A DNA stretch of 64,000 nt from M30B80 sp965656935 (GTDB lineage Bacteria > Pseudomonadota > Alphaproteobacteria > Rhodobacterales > Rhodobacteraceae), in contig CBFHMG010000002.1 of assembly GCA_965656935.1 (NCBI GenBank), positions 124,001 to 188,000 on the forward strand, read 5' to 3'. A program made the translations under genes and the position numbers. Positions 16,112 to 24,605 of this stretch are shown here, one piece after another. Position 1 is the stretch's first letter. The number at the start of each line of letters is the position of its first letter. The notes under the pieces were generated by a model, which saw nothing but the letters and a program-made list of their open reading frames with translations, did no database searches and was not told the DNA's origin.

Positions 16112-17122
16112 ATGATCGCAACCTCGCCTGCCTTTTGTGATGAAATACGCATTGCCAGCTACCATACTGGGCTTTCAAGGGATGGGCCTGGCTTGCTTTT
16201 GCGCGATATCCATCGCGGGGAAGATGCCCAAATCGCCGCCTCAATCGATGTGATCCGCGCGGCTGATGCTGATATTCTGGTTCTACAGGATTTCGATTAT
16301 GACGGGCGCGGGCTTGCCCTTACGGCTTTCGCCGACGCGCTTGAACAGGCGGGTGCATCCTACCCCCATCTGTTTGCACTACGCCCCAATTCAGGGCGCA
16401 TGACCGAGTTTGACCTCAATGGAAACGGGCGCAGCGGGGATGCGCAAGATGCCGAAGGGTATGGGCGTTTCAATGGGCAAGGCGGCATGGCGATCCTGTC
16501 GCGCCTGCCGATCGGGGAAGATGTGCGGGATTTCTCGCGTCTGCTGTGGTCCGAGATGCCCGAGCCTCAGGTGATCAGGCTTTTCTCACCCGAAATTGCC
16601 GAAATATTGCCCCTGTTCTCGGTCGCTGCGTGGCAGGTTCCGATTATTCTACCAAACGGCTCTGACCTGCAACTTCTTGCGACCCATGCCACAACCCCCG
16701 TTTTCGATGGCCCTGAGGACAGGAACGGGCACCGAAATGCCGATGTGTTACGCTTTTGGCAGGCCTATCTCAGCGGGTGGAACCCACCGAATATGCAGAC
16801 CCTGACAAGCCCGCAATTCGCCTTGATCGGCACGCTCAATGTTGATCCCGACCAAGGTGAGGGCCACCGCGATGTGCTGCGGGACCTGCTGGCCCATCCC
16901 GCCATCCAAGACCCGATCCCGCGCTCCGCCTCTGGCATCATCCAAACCGCCGATTGGCCCGAGCCCGAACCTGGCAATTTGCGGGTTGATTACATCCTTC
17001 CTGCAGCAGATTTACTTGTGATGGATCAGGGGCTGATCTGGGGTGAGGAGAGCGAGGATTTGGCAAATGCTGTCGCACTGGCCTCGGATCATCGGCTTGT
17101 CTGGATCGATATCGCGTTTTGA
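16112..17122 (+). CDS. secreted endonuclease/exonuclease/phosphatase-family protein
   Basis: The EEP fold is indicated by IASYHTGLSRDG at the N-terminus, ADILVLQDFDYDGRG (metal-binding region), RFNGQGGMAILSRLPI, LLATHATTPVF and the C-terminal ASDHRLVWIDI with the catalytic Asp-His. Family members cleave phosphodiesters or phosphomonoesters in nucleic acid, lipid or sugar substrates; which one is unknown. A hydrophobic signal-like stretch (CFAAITMIATSPAF) precedes the domain. The coordinate given is the first ATG after the upstream stop, but it splits that signal, so the true start may be a CTG at 16085 or a codon inside the preceding gene. Length is about 336 residues from this ATG. Confidence 0.72.
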   Translation: MIATSPAFCDEIRIASYHTGLSRDGPGLLLRDIHRGEDAQIAASIDVIRAADADILVLQDFDYDGRGLALTAFADALEQAGASYPHLFALRPNSGRMTEFDLNGNGRSGDAQDAEGYGRFNGQGGMAILSRLPIGEDVRDFSRLLWSEMPEPQVIRLFSPEIAEILPLFSVAAWQVPIILPNGSDLQLLATHATTPVFDGPEDRNGHRNADVLRFWQAYLSGWNPPNMQTLTSPQFALIGTLNVDPDQGEGHRDVLRDLLAHPAIQDPIPRSASGIIQTADWPEPEPGNLRVDYILPAADLLVMDQGLIWGEESEDLANAVALASDHRLVWIDIAF

Positions 17123-17228
17123 ACGGGAATCGGCACAAGGCCAGCGCCAATAGGCCGCCGCTTTCTTGACCACCCGCCTGCACCACGATAGGCCCTGTCC
17201 AACTCAACGAAACAACGGACCCCCGATC

Positions 17229-18335
17229 ATGACCAACCCTTCTATCTTGATCCTTCCTGGCGATGGCATTGGCCCCGAAGTGATGGCCGAAGTGCGCAAA
17301 GTCATCACATGGTTTGGCGAAAACCGCGACCTGAGCTTTGATGTCAGCGAAGACCTTGTGGGCGGCGCGGCCTATGACGCGCATGGCACCCCTCTGCATG
17401 ATGATACGATGGCCAAAGCCCAAGAGGTTGACGCCGTGTTGCTTGGCGCTGTTGGCGGGCCGAAATACGATGTGCTGGATTTCAGCGTAAAGCCCGAGCG
17501 TGGATTGCTGCGCCTTCGCAAGGAGATGGACCTCTATTCCAACCTCCGCCCTGCGCAATGCTTTGACGCGCTGGCTGATTTTTCCTCGCTGAAAAAAGAC
17601 GTTGTTGCTGGCCTCGACATCATGATCATCCGTGAATTGACCAGCGGTGTCTATTTCGGTGAGCCGCGCGGCATCCATAAGGAAGGCAATGAGCGCGTTG
17701 GCATCAATACGCAGCGCTATACTGAATCCGAGATCGCGCGCGTTGCCCGCTCTGCCTTTGAAATGGCACGTCGTCGCGGCAATAAGGTCTGCTCCATGGA
17801 GAAGGCTAATGTGATGGAATCGGGTATCTTGTGGCGCGATGTGGTGCAGGAAATCCATGATGCGGAATATCCTGATGTCGAGCTGTCGCATATGTATGCA
17901 GATGCTGGCGCGATGCAGCTGACCCGCTGGCCCAAGCAATTCGACGTTATCGTCACCGATAACCTCTTTGGCGATCTTCTCTCCGACCTCGCCGCGATGT
18001 TGACAGGCTCCCTCGGGATGCTGCCTTCGGCCTCGCTTGGTGCGCCTATGGCCAATGGTCGACCCAAAGCGCTGTATGAACCCGTGCATGGCTCCGCCCC
18101 CGATATCGCAGGTCAGGGCAAAGCCAATCCGATCGCCTGCATCCTCAGCTTTGCTATGGCGCTGCGCTACAGCTTCGATGCGGGAGAAGAGGCAAGCCGC
18201 CTCGAAAAGGCCGTTGAGGCTGTTTTGGCCGATGGCCTGCGCACAGCCGATCTGATGGGTCCCGATGGCGGCACCCCTGTCAGCACGACCGAAATGGGCG
18301 ATGCGATTGTTGCAAAGCTTGCCGCTTCGCTGTGA
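17229..18335 (+). CDS. leuB: 3-isopropylmalate dehydrogenase
   Basis: A 368-residue beta-decarboxylating dehydrogenase, third step of leucine synthesis. Motifs in order: ILILPGDGIGPEVM, VDAVLLGAVGGPKYD, GLLRLRKEMDLYSNLRPA, RELTSGVYFGEPRG, NVMESGILWRDVV, the metal-binding VTDNLFGDLLSDLAAML and the cofactor loop EPVHGSAPDIAGQGKANP. The start MTNPSILILPGDG at 17229 agrees with the family. Its transcript ends in a strong terminator at 18357-18383. Confidence 0.97.
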   Translation: MTNPSILILPGDGIGPEVMAEVRKVITWFGENRDLSFDVSEDLVGGAAYDAHGTPLHDDTMAKAQEVDAVLLGAVGGPKYDVLDFSVKPERGLLRLRKEMDLYSNLRPAQCFDALADFSSLKKDVVAGLDIMIIRELTSGVYFGEPRGIHKEGNERVGINTQRYTESEIARVARSAFEMARRRGNKVCSMEKANVMESGILWRDVVQEIHDAEYPDVELSHMYADAGAMQLTRWPKQFDVIVTDNLFGDLLSDLAAMLTGSLGMLPSASLGAPMANGRPKALYEPVHGSAPDIAGQGKANPIACILSFAMALRYSFDAGEEASRLEKAVEAVLADGLRTADLMGPDGGTPVSTTEMGDAIVAKLAASL

Positions 18336-18356
18336 TCCCTAAATCTTGAGACGAGG

Positions 18357-18383
18357 AACCCGGCCTTTTTAGGCCGGGTTTTC
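18357..18383 (+). terminator. intrinsic terminator after leuB
   Basis: AACCCGGCCT (18357-18366) and AGGCCGGGTT (18371-18380) form a perfect 10-bp stem with a TTTT loop. T's follow. Confidence 0.94.
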
Positions 18384-18422
18384 TATTTGCAGTTTCTCTT
18401 GGAAAGCTGTCAGACTCATTTC

Positions 18423-19424
18423 ATGACAGACAAGGCTTCCAACCAGAATACCCGTGGCGCGTTGATGGCGCTGGCCGCTTTTGCGGTTTTTGCCAGCCAT
18501 GACGTGATGGTGAAATTTCTAGGCGGCAGCTATTCCGCCTTCCAGATCGTGTTTTTCAGCGTTCTTTTCGGCTTTCCCATCGTCACATTTCTTCTGATGC
18601 GAGAGGCCAAGGCCGATAACCTAAGGCCCAAACACCCTTGGTGGACCCTGTTCCGCACGGTCGCGGTCGTCATAACGGGTTATTGCGCGTTCTATGCTTT
18701 CGCAACTTTGCCTCTGGCGCAAACCTACGCGATCCTCTTCGCCTCGCCTTTGCTGATCACGCTTTTCGCCATCCCGATGCTGGGTGAGAAAGTCGGTATT
18801 CATCGCGGTATCGCTGTGGTGGTGGGCTTGATGGGCGTGATCGTTGTCCTGCGCCCTGGATCAACCGAGCTTGGTCTGGGTCACCTCTTTGGTTTGGTGG
18901 CGGCCTTTGCGGGGGCTTTTGCCTCGATCATCGTACGTAAGGTCGGGCAGGAGGAGCGCTCGGTCGTGTTGATCCTTTATCCAATGATGGCGAATTTCGT
19001 GATCATGGGCATCGCGCTGCCCTTCGTCTACGAGCCAATGCCGCTGGTTGATTTAGGGGCCTCTGCCGTGGTCGCAGCCCTTGCCTTGATCGCCAATGGC
19101 TTGCTGATCGTGGGCTACCGCATGGCAAATGCGGTGATCGTCGCGCCGATGCAATATTCGCAGATCATCTGGGCCAGCATCTTTGGCGCGCTGCTTTTTG
19201 ATGAAAGCATCGATATCGCCACCGTGATCGGCACAAGCATTATCATCGCGTCAGGTGTCTATATCGTGCTGCGTGAGGACCGTGGTCCCAACTCGGCCAA
19301 CACACCTGTTCTCAGGGCGCGCAGCCGAATGGGGGTTCCTTCGGCCCCCAAAGTGTCCAGCTTCCTGTCAGCCGCGAAACGGGGGCCGCAAAATATCCGC
19401 ACCCGAGATGCGGATGATGGCTAA
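18423..19424 (+). CDS. DMT/EamA-family transporter
   Basis: A 333-residue membrane protein with about ten helices in two EamA repeats. The first repeat ends in PMLGEKVGIHRGIAV; the second includes VIVAPMQYSQIIWASIFGALLF, the usual C-terminal motif. The substrate is not predictable. It carries a hydrophilic C-terminal tail of about 45 residues (from about LREDRGPNS) that is longer than in most relatives. The start MTDKASNQN at 18423 is the first ATG of the gene. It ends 15 bases from the convergent ABC ATPase gene. Confidence 0.85.
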   Translation: MTDKASNQNTRGALMALAAFAVFASHDVMVKFLGGSYSAFQIVFFSVLFGFPIVTFLLMREAKADNLRPKHPWWTLFRTVAVVITGYCAFYAFATLPLAQTYAILFASPLLITLFAIPMLGEKVGIHRGIAVVVGLMGVIVVLRPGSTELGLGHLFGLVAAFAGAFASIIVRKVGQEERSVVLILYPMMANFVIMGIALPFVYEPMPLVDLGASAVVAALALIANGLLIVGYRMANAVIVAPMQYSQIIWASIFGALLFDESIDIATVIGTSIIIASGVYIVLREDRGPNSANTPVLRARSRMGVPSAPKVSSFLSAAKRGPQNIRTRDADDG

Positions 19425-19439
19425 CCCCCTAAAACAGGC

Positions 19440-20216
19440 TCAGGCCATTTCTTGATCGGGCAGTTTCGCACCTGTCATATAGGCTACAGCATCCGACATG
19501 GAATGGTCCTTCGGATCGATCACGCATAGCCGCTTGCCCAAACGATGCACATGGATACGGTCGGCCAATTCAAAGACATGCGGCATGTTGTGGCTGATCA
19601 AAATGATCGGAATACCGCGCGCTTTTACGTCTTGGATCAGCTCCAGAACCTTACGGCTTTCCTTGACACCCAAGGCGGCGGTCGGCTCGTCCAGAATGAT
19701 CACTTTTGACCCGAAAGCCGCAGCGCGCGCCACGGCCACACCCTGACGCTGACCACCCGAGAGGGTCTCGATCGCTTGGTTGATATTCTGGATGGTCATC
19801 AACCCCAGCTCGTTCAGTTTTTCACGGGCGAATTTCTCCATTGCGGGACGATCAAGCTGTCTGAAAACAGACCCTAATATGCCCAGTTTGCGCAATTCAC
19901 GCCCCATGAACATATTGTCGGTAATCGACAAGGCAGGCGACATCGCCAGCGTTTGATAGACCGTCTCGATGCCCGATCCGCGCGCGTCATTGGGGGAAGA
20001 AAAGCGCACCTTCTTGCCCTCCAGCCAAACCTCGCCCTCATCAGGCTGCACAGCCCCCGAGACGGCCTTGATCAGAGTGGATTTTCCAGCACCATTATCG
20101 CCGATCACCGCCAGAATCTCGCCCGGCATAAGCTCGAAATCACAATTATCGAGCGCGGTTACACGGCCATAACGTTTCGTCAGACCACGGCCTTTGAGAA
20201 TGGGTTCCTGCGTCAT
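19440..20216 (-). CDS. frcA: sugar ABC transporter ATP-binding protein, FrcA-like
   Basis: A single-domain ATPase of 258 residues. Walker A is GDNGAGKST at 39-47, the signature is LSGGQRQGVAVARA, and Walker B is VIILDEPTAALG with the switch histidine in ILISHNM. Unlike RbsA/XylG it has one nucleotide-binding domain, as does FrcA of Sinorhizobium fructose uptake. It would act as a homodimer on FrcC. The ATG at 20216 overlaps the permease stop by four bases. It is the third gene of the minus-strand BCA order. Confidence 0.85.
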   Translation of the reverse strand: MTQEPILKGRGLTKRYGRVTALDNCDFELMPGEILAVIGDNGAGKSTLIKAVSGAVQPDEGEVWLEGKKVRFSSPNDARGSGIETVYQTLAMSPALSITDNMFMGRELRKLGILGSVFRQLDRPAMEKFAREKLNELGLMTIQNINQAIETLSGGQRQGVAVARAAAFGSKVIILDEPTAALGVKESRKVLELIQDVKARGIPIILISHNMPHVFELADRIHVHRLGKRLCVIDPKDHSMSDAVAYMTGAKLPDQEMA

Positions 20217-21271
20217 GCCGATACCTTTCTGATCCATTGGTCCACTGCGACTGCAGCGATAATTAGCACACCGATCAACAGATAGGTCCATTGCGCGTCT
20301 GCCCCCATCAGGCGCAGACCAAGCGTGAACACGCCCACAATCAATGCGCCAAAGAAGGTGCCCAAGATCGAGCCGCGGCCACCAAAGAGCGAGATGCCCC
20401 CGATCACCACAGCCGTGATCGATTCAATATTTGCGAATTGGCCAGATGTCGGTGACACCGATCCGATCCGGCCGATCAAGGCCCATCCTGCAAAGGCGCA
20501 GATCAGACCCGAAAGCATATAGACCGAGATCAGCGTTTTGCGGACATTCACCCCTGACAGCTCCGCCGCTTCAGGGTCATCGCCCACAGCATAGACATGC
20601 CGCCCCCATGCCGTGTGGCGCAGCGCATAGGCCAGCACCATCACCAAAATGACCAAGAAGACGACGCCATAGGTAAAGACAGCCCCGCCAATCTCGAAAC
20701 GCGTGCCGAAGAATTGCAAAATCGGCGCATTGGCTTCGATATCCTGACTGCGGATGGTCTCGTTCTTGGAATAGAGGAAATTCGTCGCCAGAACGATCTG
20801 CCACATACCAAGCGTCACGATGAAAGGCGGCAGTTTCATAACGGCCACAAGGAAGCCGTTAATAAAGCCGCATAGCGCACCACACATCAGGCCGCAGGCA
20901 ACCGCCACTTCGGGCGGCAGGCCATAACGGAAGGTGAACTGCCCCATCACCACCGAAGACAGCACCATGATCGCGCCAACCGAAAGATCGATACCAGCGG
21001 TCAGGATCACCAAGGTCTGGGCTGCGGCCACGATGCCCACAATCTGAACCTGCTGCAGGATCAGCGTCAGGGCGAAAGGCGTGAAAAAGTTATTCGCGAA
21101 GATGCCGAACATCACCAAAGAGGCGAGCAGCACAACAAGCGGGACAAGTGAGGGGGTCACATGAAGGGCATGCTGGATCCTGTGGATCGGGCTCTTCCTT
21201 GTATCCGCGAATTCGGCAACCGTTGTCGCCGCATCCTTCGCGGCGGACTCATAATCGTCCTGCGCGTTCAT
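20213..21271 (-). CDS. frcC: sugar ABC transporter permease, FrcC-like
   Basis: A 352-residue membrane protein of the ribose/xylose/fructose (CUT2) permease family. It has about nine to ten helices, the conserved ILTAGIDLSVGAIMVLSSV segment, GFINGFLVAVMKLPPFIVTLG and GGISLFGGRGSILGTFFGALI. A soluble N-terminal extension of about 40 residues precedes the first helix. It lies between frcB, across a hairpin-containing gap, and frcA, which it overlaps. Confidence 0.88.
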   Translation of the reverse strand: MNAQDDYESAAKDAATTVAEFADTRKSPIHRIQHALHVTPSLVPLVVLLASLVMFGIFANNFFTPFALTLILQQVQIVGIVAAAQTLVILTAGIDLSVGAIMVLSSVVMGQFTFRYGLPPEVAVACGLMCGALCGFINGFLVAVMKLPPFIVTLGMWQIVLATNFLYSKNETIRSQDIEANAPILQFFGTRFEIGGAVFTYGVVFLVILVMVLAYALRHTAWGRHVYAVGDDPEAAELSGVNVRKTLISVYMLSGLICAFAGWALIGRIGSVSPTSGQFANIESITAVVIGGISLFGGRGSILGTFFGALIVGVFTLGLRLMGADAQWTYLLIGVLIIAAVAVDQWIRKVSA

Positions 21272-21307
21272 CGCGTCGTCTCCCTCGATTTTGGAAAGTG
21301 TAGCATA

Positions 21308-21335
21308 AACGGGGCAAGCAGTCGCCCGCCCCGTT
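21308..21335 (-). other. hairpin between frcB and frcC
   Basis: AACGGGGC (21308-21315) and GCCCCGTT (21328-21335) form a perfect 8-bp stem with a 12-base loop in the 75-base gap after frcB. Such hairpins commonly stabilise the binding-protein mRNA or partly terminate, giving more binding protein than permease. The T-run after it on the minus strand is short (TTT), which argues for partial rather than full termination. Confidence 0.55.
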
Positions 21336-21346
21336 CAAAAAAGGGC

Positions 21347-22366
21347 TTAGCCCCAGCAGAGATCGGTGCCCTCGGCCACCGAGATCGACTCAACGCCATC
21401 AACAGGCGTATCCGTCACCAGTGCAACACCAGTGTTGAAGAAATCGAGCCCTTCGGAAGGCTGGGGCACAGTGCCATCAGCTGCGAATTGTGCAATCGCT
21501 TCGATGCCGAGCGAGGCCATCAACAGCGGGTATTGCTGCGATGTCGCGCCGATAACGCCATCTGCTACGTTCTGTACACCAGGGCAGCCACCGTCGACCG
21601 ATACGATCAGAACATCGTTTTCACGACCGATCGAGCGCAGGGCTTCATAAGCACCGGCAGCGGCTGGCTCGTTGATGGTGTAGACCACGTTGATCATCGG
21701 ATCGATGGCGAGAAGCTCTTCCATCGCTGTACGACCACCTTCTTCGTTGCCTGCTGTGACAGCATTGCCAACGATACGTGGGTCTTCCTCATCGCCCCAA
21801 CGGTTTGGATCGCCCAGGTCGATACCGAAGCCTTCAAGGAAGCCTTGGTCACGCAGAACGCCAACTGTTGGCTGGCTAACAGCAAGGTCGAGCATCGCAA
21901 TGCGCGCATCTGCGGCTGCATCGCCCATGGACGCGGCTGCCCATGCACCGATCAGACGGCCCGCTTCGAAGTTATCGGTTGCAAAGGTCGCATCCGCTGC
22001 ATCGATTGGGTCCAGAGGGGTGTCGAGCGCGATCACAAGGATGCCCGCATCACGTGCCTGCTGAACGGCAGTTGTGATGGCGGATGTATCGGACGCTGTC
22101 AGCAAGATGCCCGACGCGCCGTCTGCAATGCAGGTTTCGATCGCGGCAACTTGTGTTTCATGGTCGCCATCAACCTGACCCGCATAGGCGTTCAAGGTGA
22201 TGCCGAGCTCTTCAGCAGCAGCCATCGCACCTTCGCGCATTTTTACGAAGAACGGGTTGGTATCAGTTTTAGTAATCAGGCAAGCGGTTACGCCATGGCC
22301 ATCAGCCATCGCCGCGCCACCAGATGCCATAAGAGCCAGTGCAGTCCCTGCAAGAAGCTTTTTCAT
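21347..22366 (-). CDS. frcB: sugar ABC transporter substrate-binding protein, FrcB-like
   Basis: A 339-residue periplasmic protein with signal peptide MKKLLAGTALALMASGGAAMA. The ribose-binding-protein fold shows TACLITKTDTNPFFVKMREG, ILVIALDTPLDP, TFATDNFEAGRLIG and VSVDGGCPGVQNVADG. The LDTPLDPIDAADATFATDN region closely recalls FrcB, the fructose-binding protein of rhizobia. The neighbours (GlcNAc-type kinase, NagA, ROK regulator) raise the alternative that an amino sugar is the substrate. A strong Shine-Dalgarno GGGAGGAA precedes the ATG. Confidence 0.82.
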   Translation of the reverse strand: MKKLLAGTALALMASGGAAMADGHGVTACLITKTDTNPFFVKMREGAMAAAEELGITLNAYAGQVDGDHETQVAAIETCIADGASGILLTASDTSAITTAVQQARDAGILVIALDTPLDPIDAADATFATDNFEAGRLIGAWAAASMGDAAADARIAMLDLAVSQPTVGVLRDQGFLEGFGIDLGDPNRWGDEEDPRIVGNAVTAGNEEGGRTAMEELLAIDPMINVVYTINEPAAAGAYEALRSIGRENDVLIVSVDGGCPGVQNVADGVIGATSQQYPLLMASLGIEAIAQFAADGTVPQPSEGLDFFNTGVALVTDTPVDGVESISVAEGTDLCWG

Positions 22367-22388
22367 TGATAGTTCCTCCCTAAAGTTT

Positions 22389-22411
22389 GTTCGGACCTCC
22401 ACGTTCCGAAC
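22389..22411 (-). promoter_or_regulatory. inverted repeat in frcB leader
   Basis: GTTCGGA (22389-22395) and TCCGAAC (22405-22411) form a perfect 7-bp inverted repeat with a 9-base spacer, 23-45 bases upstream of the frcB ATG. It could be an RNA hairpin in the leader or an operator. Confidence 0.45.
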
Positions 22412-22427
22412 GACTCACTGTTTAAGC

Positions 22428-22486
22428 AAGTTACCTTAGCACAATCCATTTTCGCTCTGGCGTCAATAATTAAATCAAGTTGACTT
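22428..22486. promoter_or_regulatory. putative operators between frcB and the ROK regulator
   Basis: AAGTTACCTT (22428-22437) and AAGTTGACTT (22477-22486) are two similar near-palindromic 10-mers, 49 bases start to start, in the AT-rich divergent region. The second is a true AAGT-N2-ACTT palindrome and overlaps TTGACT (22480-22485), a plausible -35 box for the ROK gene. TTGACG on the minus strand (22466-22461) could be the -35 of frcB. A ROK repressor bound here could control both directions. Confidence 0.45.
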
Positions 22487-22529
22487 ATTAAATACCATGT
22501 GATGAAAATTTCGGAAGGGAGGAGATCGC

Positions 22530-23717
22530 ATGAGCATGCAGACAAACACAGCGCAGGGCATCGCCTTGCCTGGTCAGGATAGATCATTGTTTGCGCGAAG
22601 CGATAATGAACGTTTGATCCTGACCCTGATCAAAAGATATGGCGAGATTCCTGCCTCGGAAATTGCCAAGGAAACAGGCCTTTCTGCACAGTCAGCGTCG
22701 GTCATTTCACGGCTTCTCGAAACCCAAGGCCTCGTGATCAAGGGCGAGCCTGTGCGCGGGCGTGTGGGCAAACCTTCTGTGCCCATCATGCTGAACCGCG
22801 ACGGTGCGTTTTCAATCGGGCTGCGGATTGGACGGCGCTCGGCTGATCTGGTGTTGATTGATCTGACCTGCGAGATCAGGGGCAAGTTGCGCCAGACCTA
22901 TAAGTTCCCCACACCCGAGGTCATCGTGAATTTCGCGCGGAGCGGCATCAGCAAACTTGTCGGCGCATTGGAGGGTGGGCTTCAAAACCGCATCGCGGGC
23001 ATCGGCATCGCCGCGCCTTTTGAATTGTGGAACTGGCTTGATGATACCTCCGCACCCAAGGATCAGATGCTGGCTTGGAAGACCTTTGATTTCGTCACCG
23101 ATTTCAGAAGCCTGACCGACCTGCCCATTATCGTGAGCAATGACAGTTCCATGTCCAGCATGGGGGAACATGCCTTCGGCAGTGCAAAATCCCTTTCGAA
23201 TTTTGCCTATTTCTATATCGGCTCCTTCATTGGTGGCGGCGTTGTTCTGAACAACCGTCTCTATCTTGGCGAAAGCGGGAATGCGGCTGCCTTCGGATCT
23301 TTCCCGATCCGCGACAGCGACGGGAATTGGGGGCAATTGATTGGCAAAGCCTCCCTTGTTTTGCTTGAAAACAAGCTTGAAGATCGCTTTCCAAATCAAG
23401 CTCAGCACATGCTTCAGGCAAGCGACTGGCAAGGGTTCGATGACCTGCTCGAGGCGTGGCTGCAAGAAACTGCCGCCAATCTGGCCTATGCGATCGTGAT
23501 GGCCGTGGCTGCCTATGATGTGCCTGCAATTGTCATTGACGGGAGCATGCCACCCGAAATTCGGACACGTCTGATCAGCATGGTCGAAGACGAAATGAAA
23601 GGCGCGGACCTCCGCGGTATTCGCGCGCCGGTGATACAGGAAGGCAGTCTCGGGAATATGGCGGGCGCCCTTGGAGCGGCCTACCAACCCATCGCCACGC
23701 AAATTCTGTCGGAGTAG
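22530..23717 (+). CDS. ROK-family transcriptional regulator
   Basis: A 395-residue protein with an N-terminal winged helix-turn-helix at about 28-90 (RLILTLIKRYGEIPASEIAK, LSAQSASVISRLLETQGLV), then a ROK sugar-kinase-like domain (FSIGLRIGRRSADLVLIDL, IAGIGIAAPFELWNW, FYIGSFIGGGVVLNN). The usual ROK zinc motif with clustered cysteines is absent; there is only one cysteine in the protein. A strong GGAGG precedes the ATG. Its position, divergent from frcB and upstream of the kinase and nagA, makes it the likely local sugar-responsive regulator. Confidence 0.87.
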   Translation: MSMQTNTAQGIALPGQDRSLFARSDNERLILTLIKRYGEIPASEIAKETGLSAQSASVISRLLETQGLVIKGEPVRGRVGKPSVPIMLNRDGAFSIGLRIGRRSADLVLIDLTCEIRGKLRQTYKFPTPEVIVNFARSGISKLVGALEGGLQNRIAGIGIAAPFELWNWLDDTSAPKDQMLAWKTFDFVTDFRSLTDLPIIVSNDSSMSSMGEHAFGSAKSLSNFAYFYIGSFIGGGVVLNNRLYLGESGNAAAFGSFPIRDSDGNWGQLIGKASLVLLENKLEDRFPNQAQHMLQASDWQGFDDLLEAWLQETAANLAYAIVMAVAAYDVPAIVIDGSMPPEIRTRLISMVEDEMKGADLRGIRAPVIQEGSLGNMAGALGAAYQPIATQILSE

Positions 23718-23756
23718 CCTCTGCCCAAAGCCAATTCTGTGGTGTAGGCCTGTGGT

Positions 23757-24605
23757 ATGGCGGAACGGCACAGCATTTTGATCGGTATTGACGGCGGCGG
23801 AACCCGCTGCCGTTTGGCCGTGGAGCTTGCAGGCCAAAGGCATCAGCTTGAGACGGGGCCTACGAATGTCACCAGCGATTTCGACGGGGCAATCGCAACC
23901 CTGAAGGCGGGATTGGCCGAGCTGGCCCAAAAGGCAGGTCTACCCCTTGAGACGCTTCTTAGTGCACCGGCGCATTTCGGATTGGCGGGGATTGTCTCAC
24001 CCAAGGATGCAGAGCGCGTCAGGGCTACGCTCGCAATGCCTCATGCCCGATATTCCGATGATCAAACCACAAGCATTCGCGGCGCGTTGGGGCGGGATGA
24101 TGGTATCGTAATCTCCCTCGGGACAGGCTCCTTCATCGCGCGCCAGCTTGGCGGCGAGTTTCGCAAAATCGGCGGCTGGGGGCTCATTCTGGGCGATGAA
24201 GCATCGGGTGCTTGGCTCGGGCGGGAAGCTGTTGCTGACGCCTTGCGCGCACAAGACGGGCTACTGCAAGAAACCCCGTTTTTACGCATGCTAACGCCGT
24301 GCCTTACCGATCTGGTCAGCCACCCTAAACAGGCTGATTTCGCAGCCCTCGCGCCTGAGGTCTTCGCGGCCGCAAACGAAAATGACCCATCCGCAAAAGC
24401 AATTCTAGATCGCGGCTTGGACTATCTGGAGGCCTCGGTCACTGCACTTGATCCCGCGGGCACGCTTCCGCTCTGCCTGATCGGCGGATTGGCCGATGCC
24501 TATCGCCCGTTTTTACCTGCCCGCCTCGCAAGCCGCCTGATTTCGGCGCAGGGCACGGCGCTTGATGGCGCGCTTGATCTGGCTCGGGAGGCAAGCCTGC
24601 CATGA
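23757..24605 (+). CDS. N-acetylglucosamine-type kinase (BadF/BadG/BcrA ATPase family)
   Basis: A 282-residue ASKHA-fold kinase. The phosphate-1 motif is LIGIDGGGTRCRLAV, the phosphate-2 region is IVISLGTGSFIAR, followed by IGGWGLILGDEASGAWLGRE, the hallmark of bacterial and eukaryotic GlcNAc kinases in this family. The predicted reaction is ATP-dependent 6-phosphorylation of GlcNAc or glucosamine. The next gene, nagA, overlaps by four bases and would use the GlcNAc-6-P product, which strongly supports the assignment. Confidence 0.82.
   Translation: MAERHSILIGIDGGGTRCRLAVELAGQRHQLETGPTNVTSDFDGAIATLKAGLAELAQKAGLPLETLLSAPAHFGLAGIVSPKDAERVRATLAMPHARYSDDQTTSIRGALGRDDGIVISLGTGSFIARQLGGEFRKIGGWGLILGDEASGAWLGREAVADALRAQDGLLQETPFLRMLTPCLTDLVSHPKQADFAALAPEVFAAANENDPSAKAILDRGLDYLEASVTALDPAGTLPLCLIGGLADAYRPFLPARLASRLISAQGTALDGALDLAREASLP

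Noticed and set aside
16938..18089. Long open frame on the minus strand across leuB (about 380 codons)
   Set aside because: It lies antisense to an unmistakable leuB with all family motifs. Its translation is rich in His/Arg/Gln from codon-bias complement and has no domain, so it is a frame shadow of GC-rich coding sequence.
22812..23930. Long minus-strand open frame across the ROK gene
   Set aside because: It has low-complexity, His/Gly/Gln-rich translation typical of an antisense frame. The plus-strand ROK gene is well supported.
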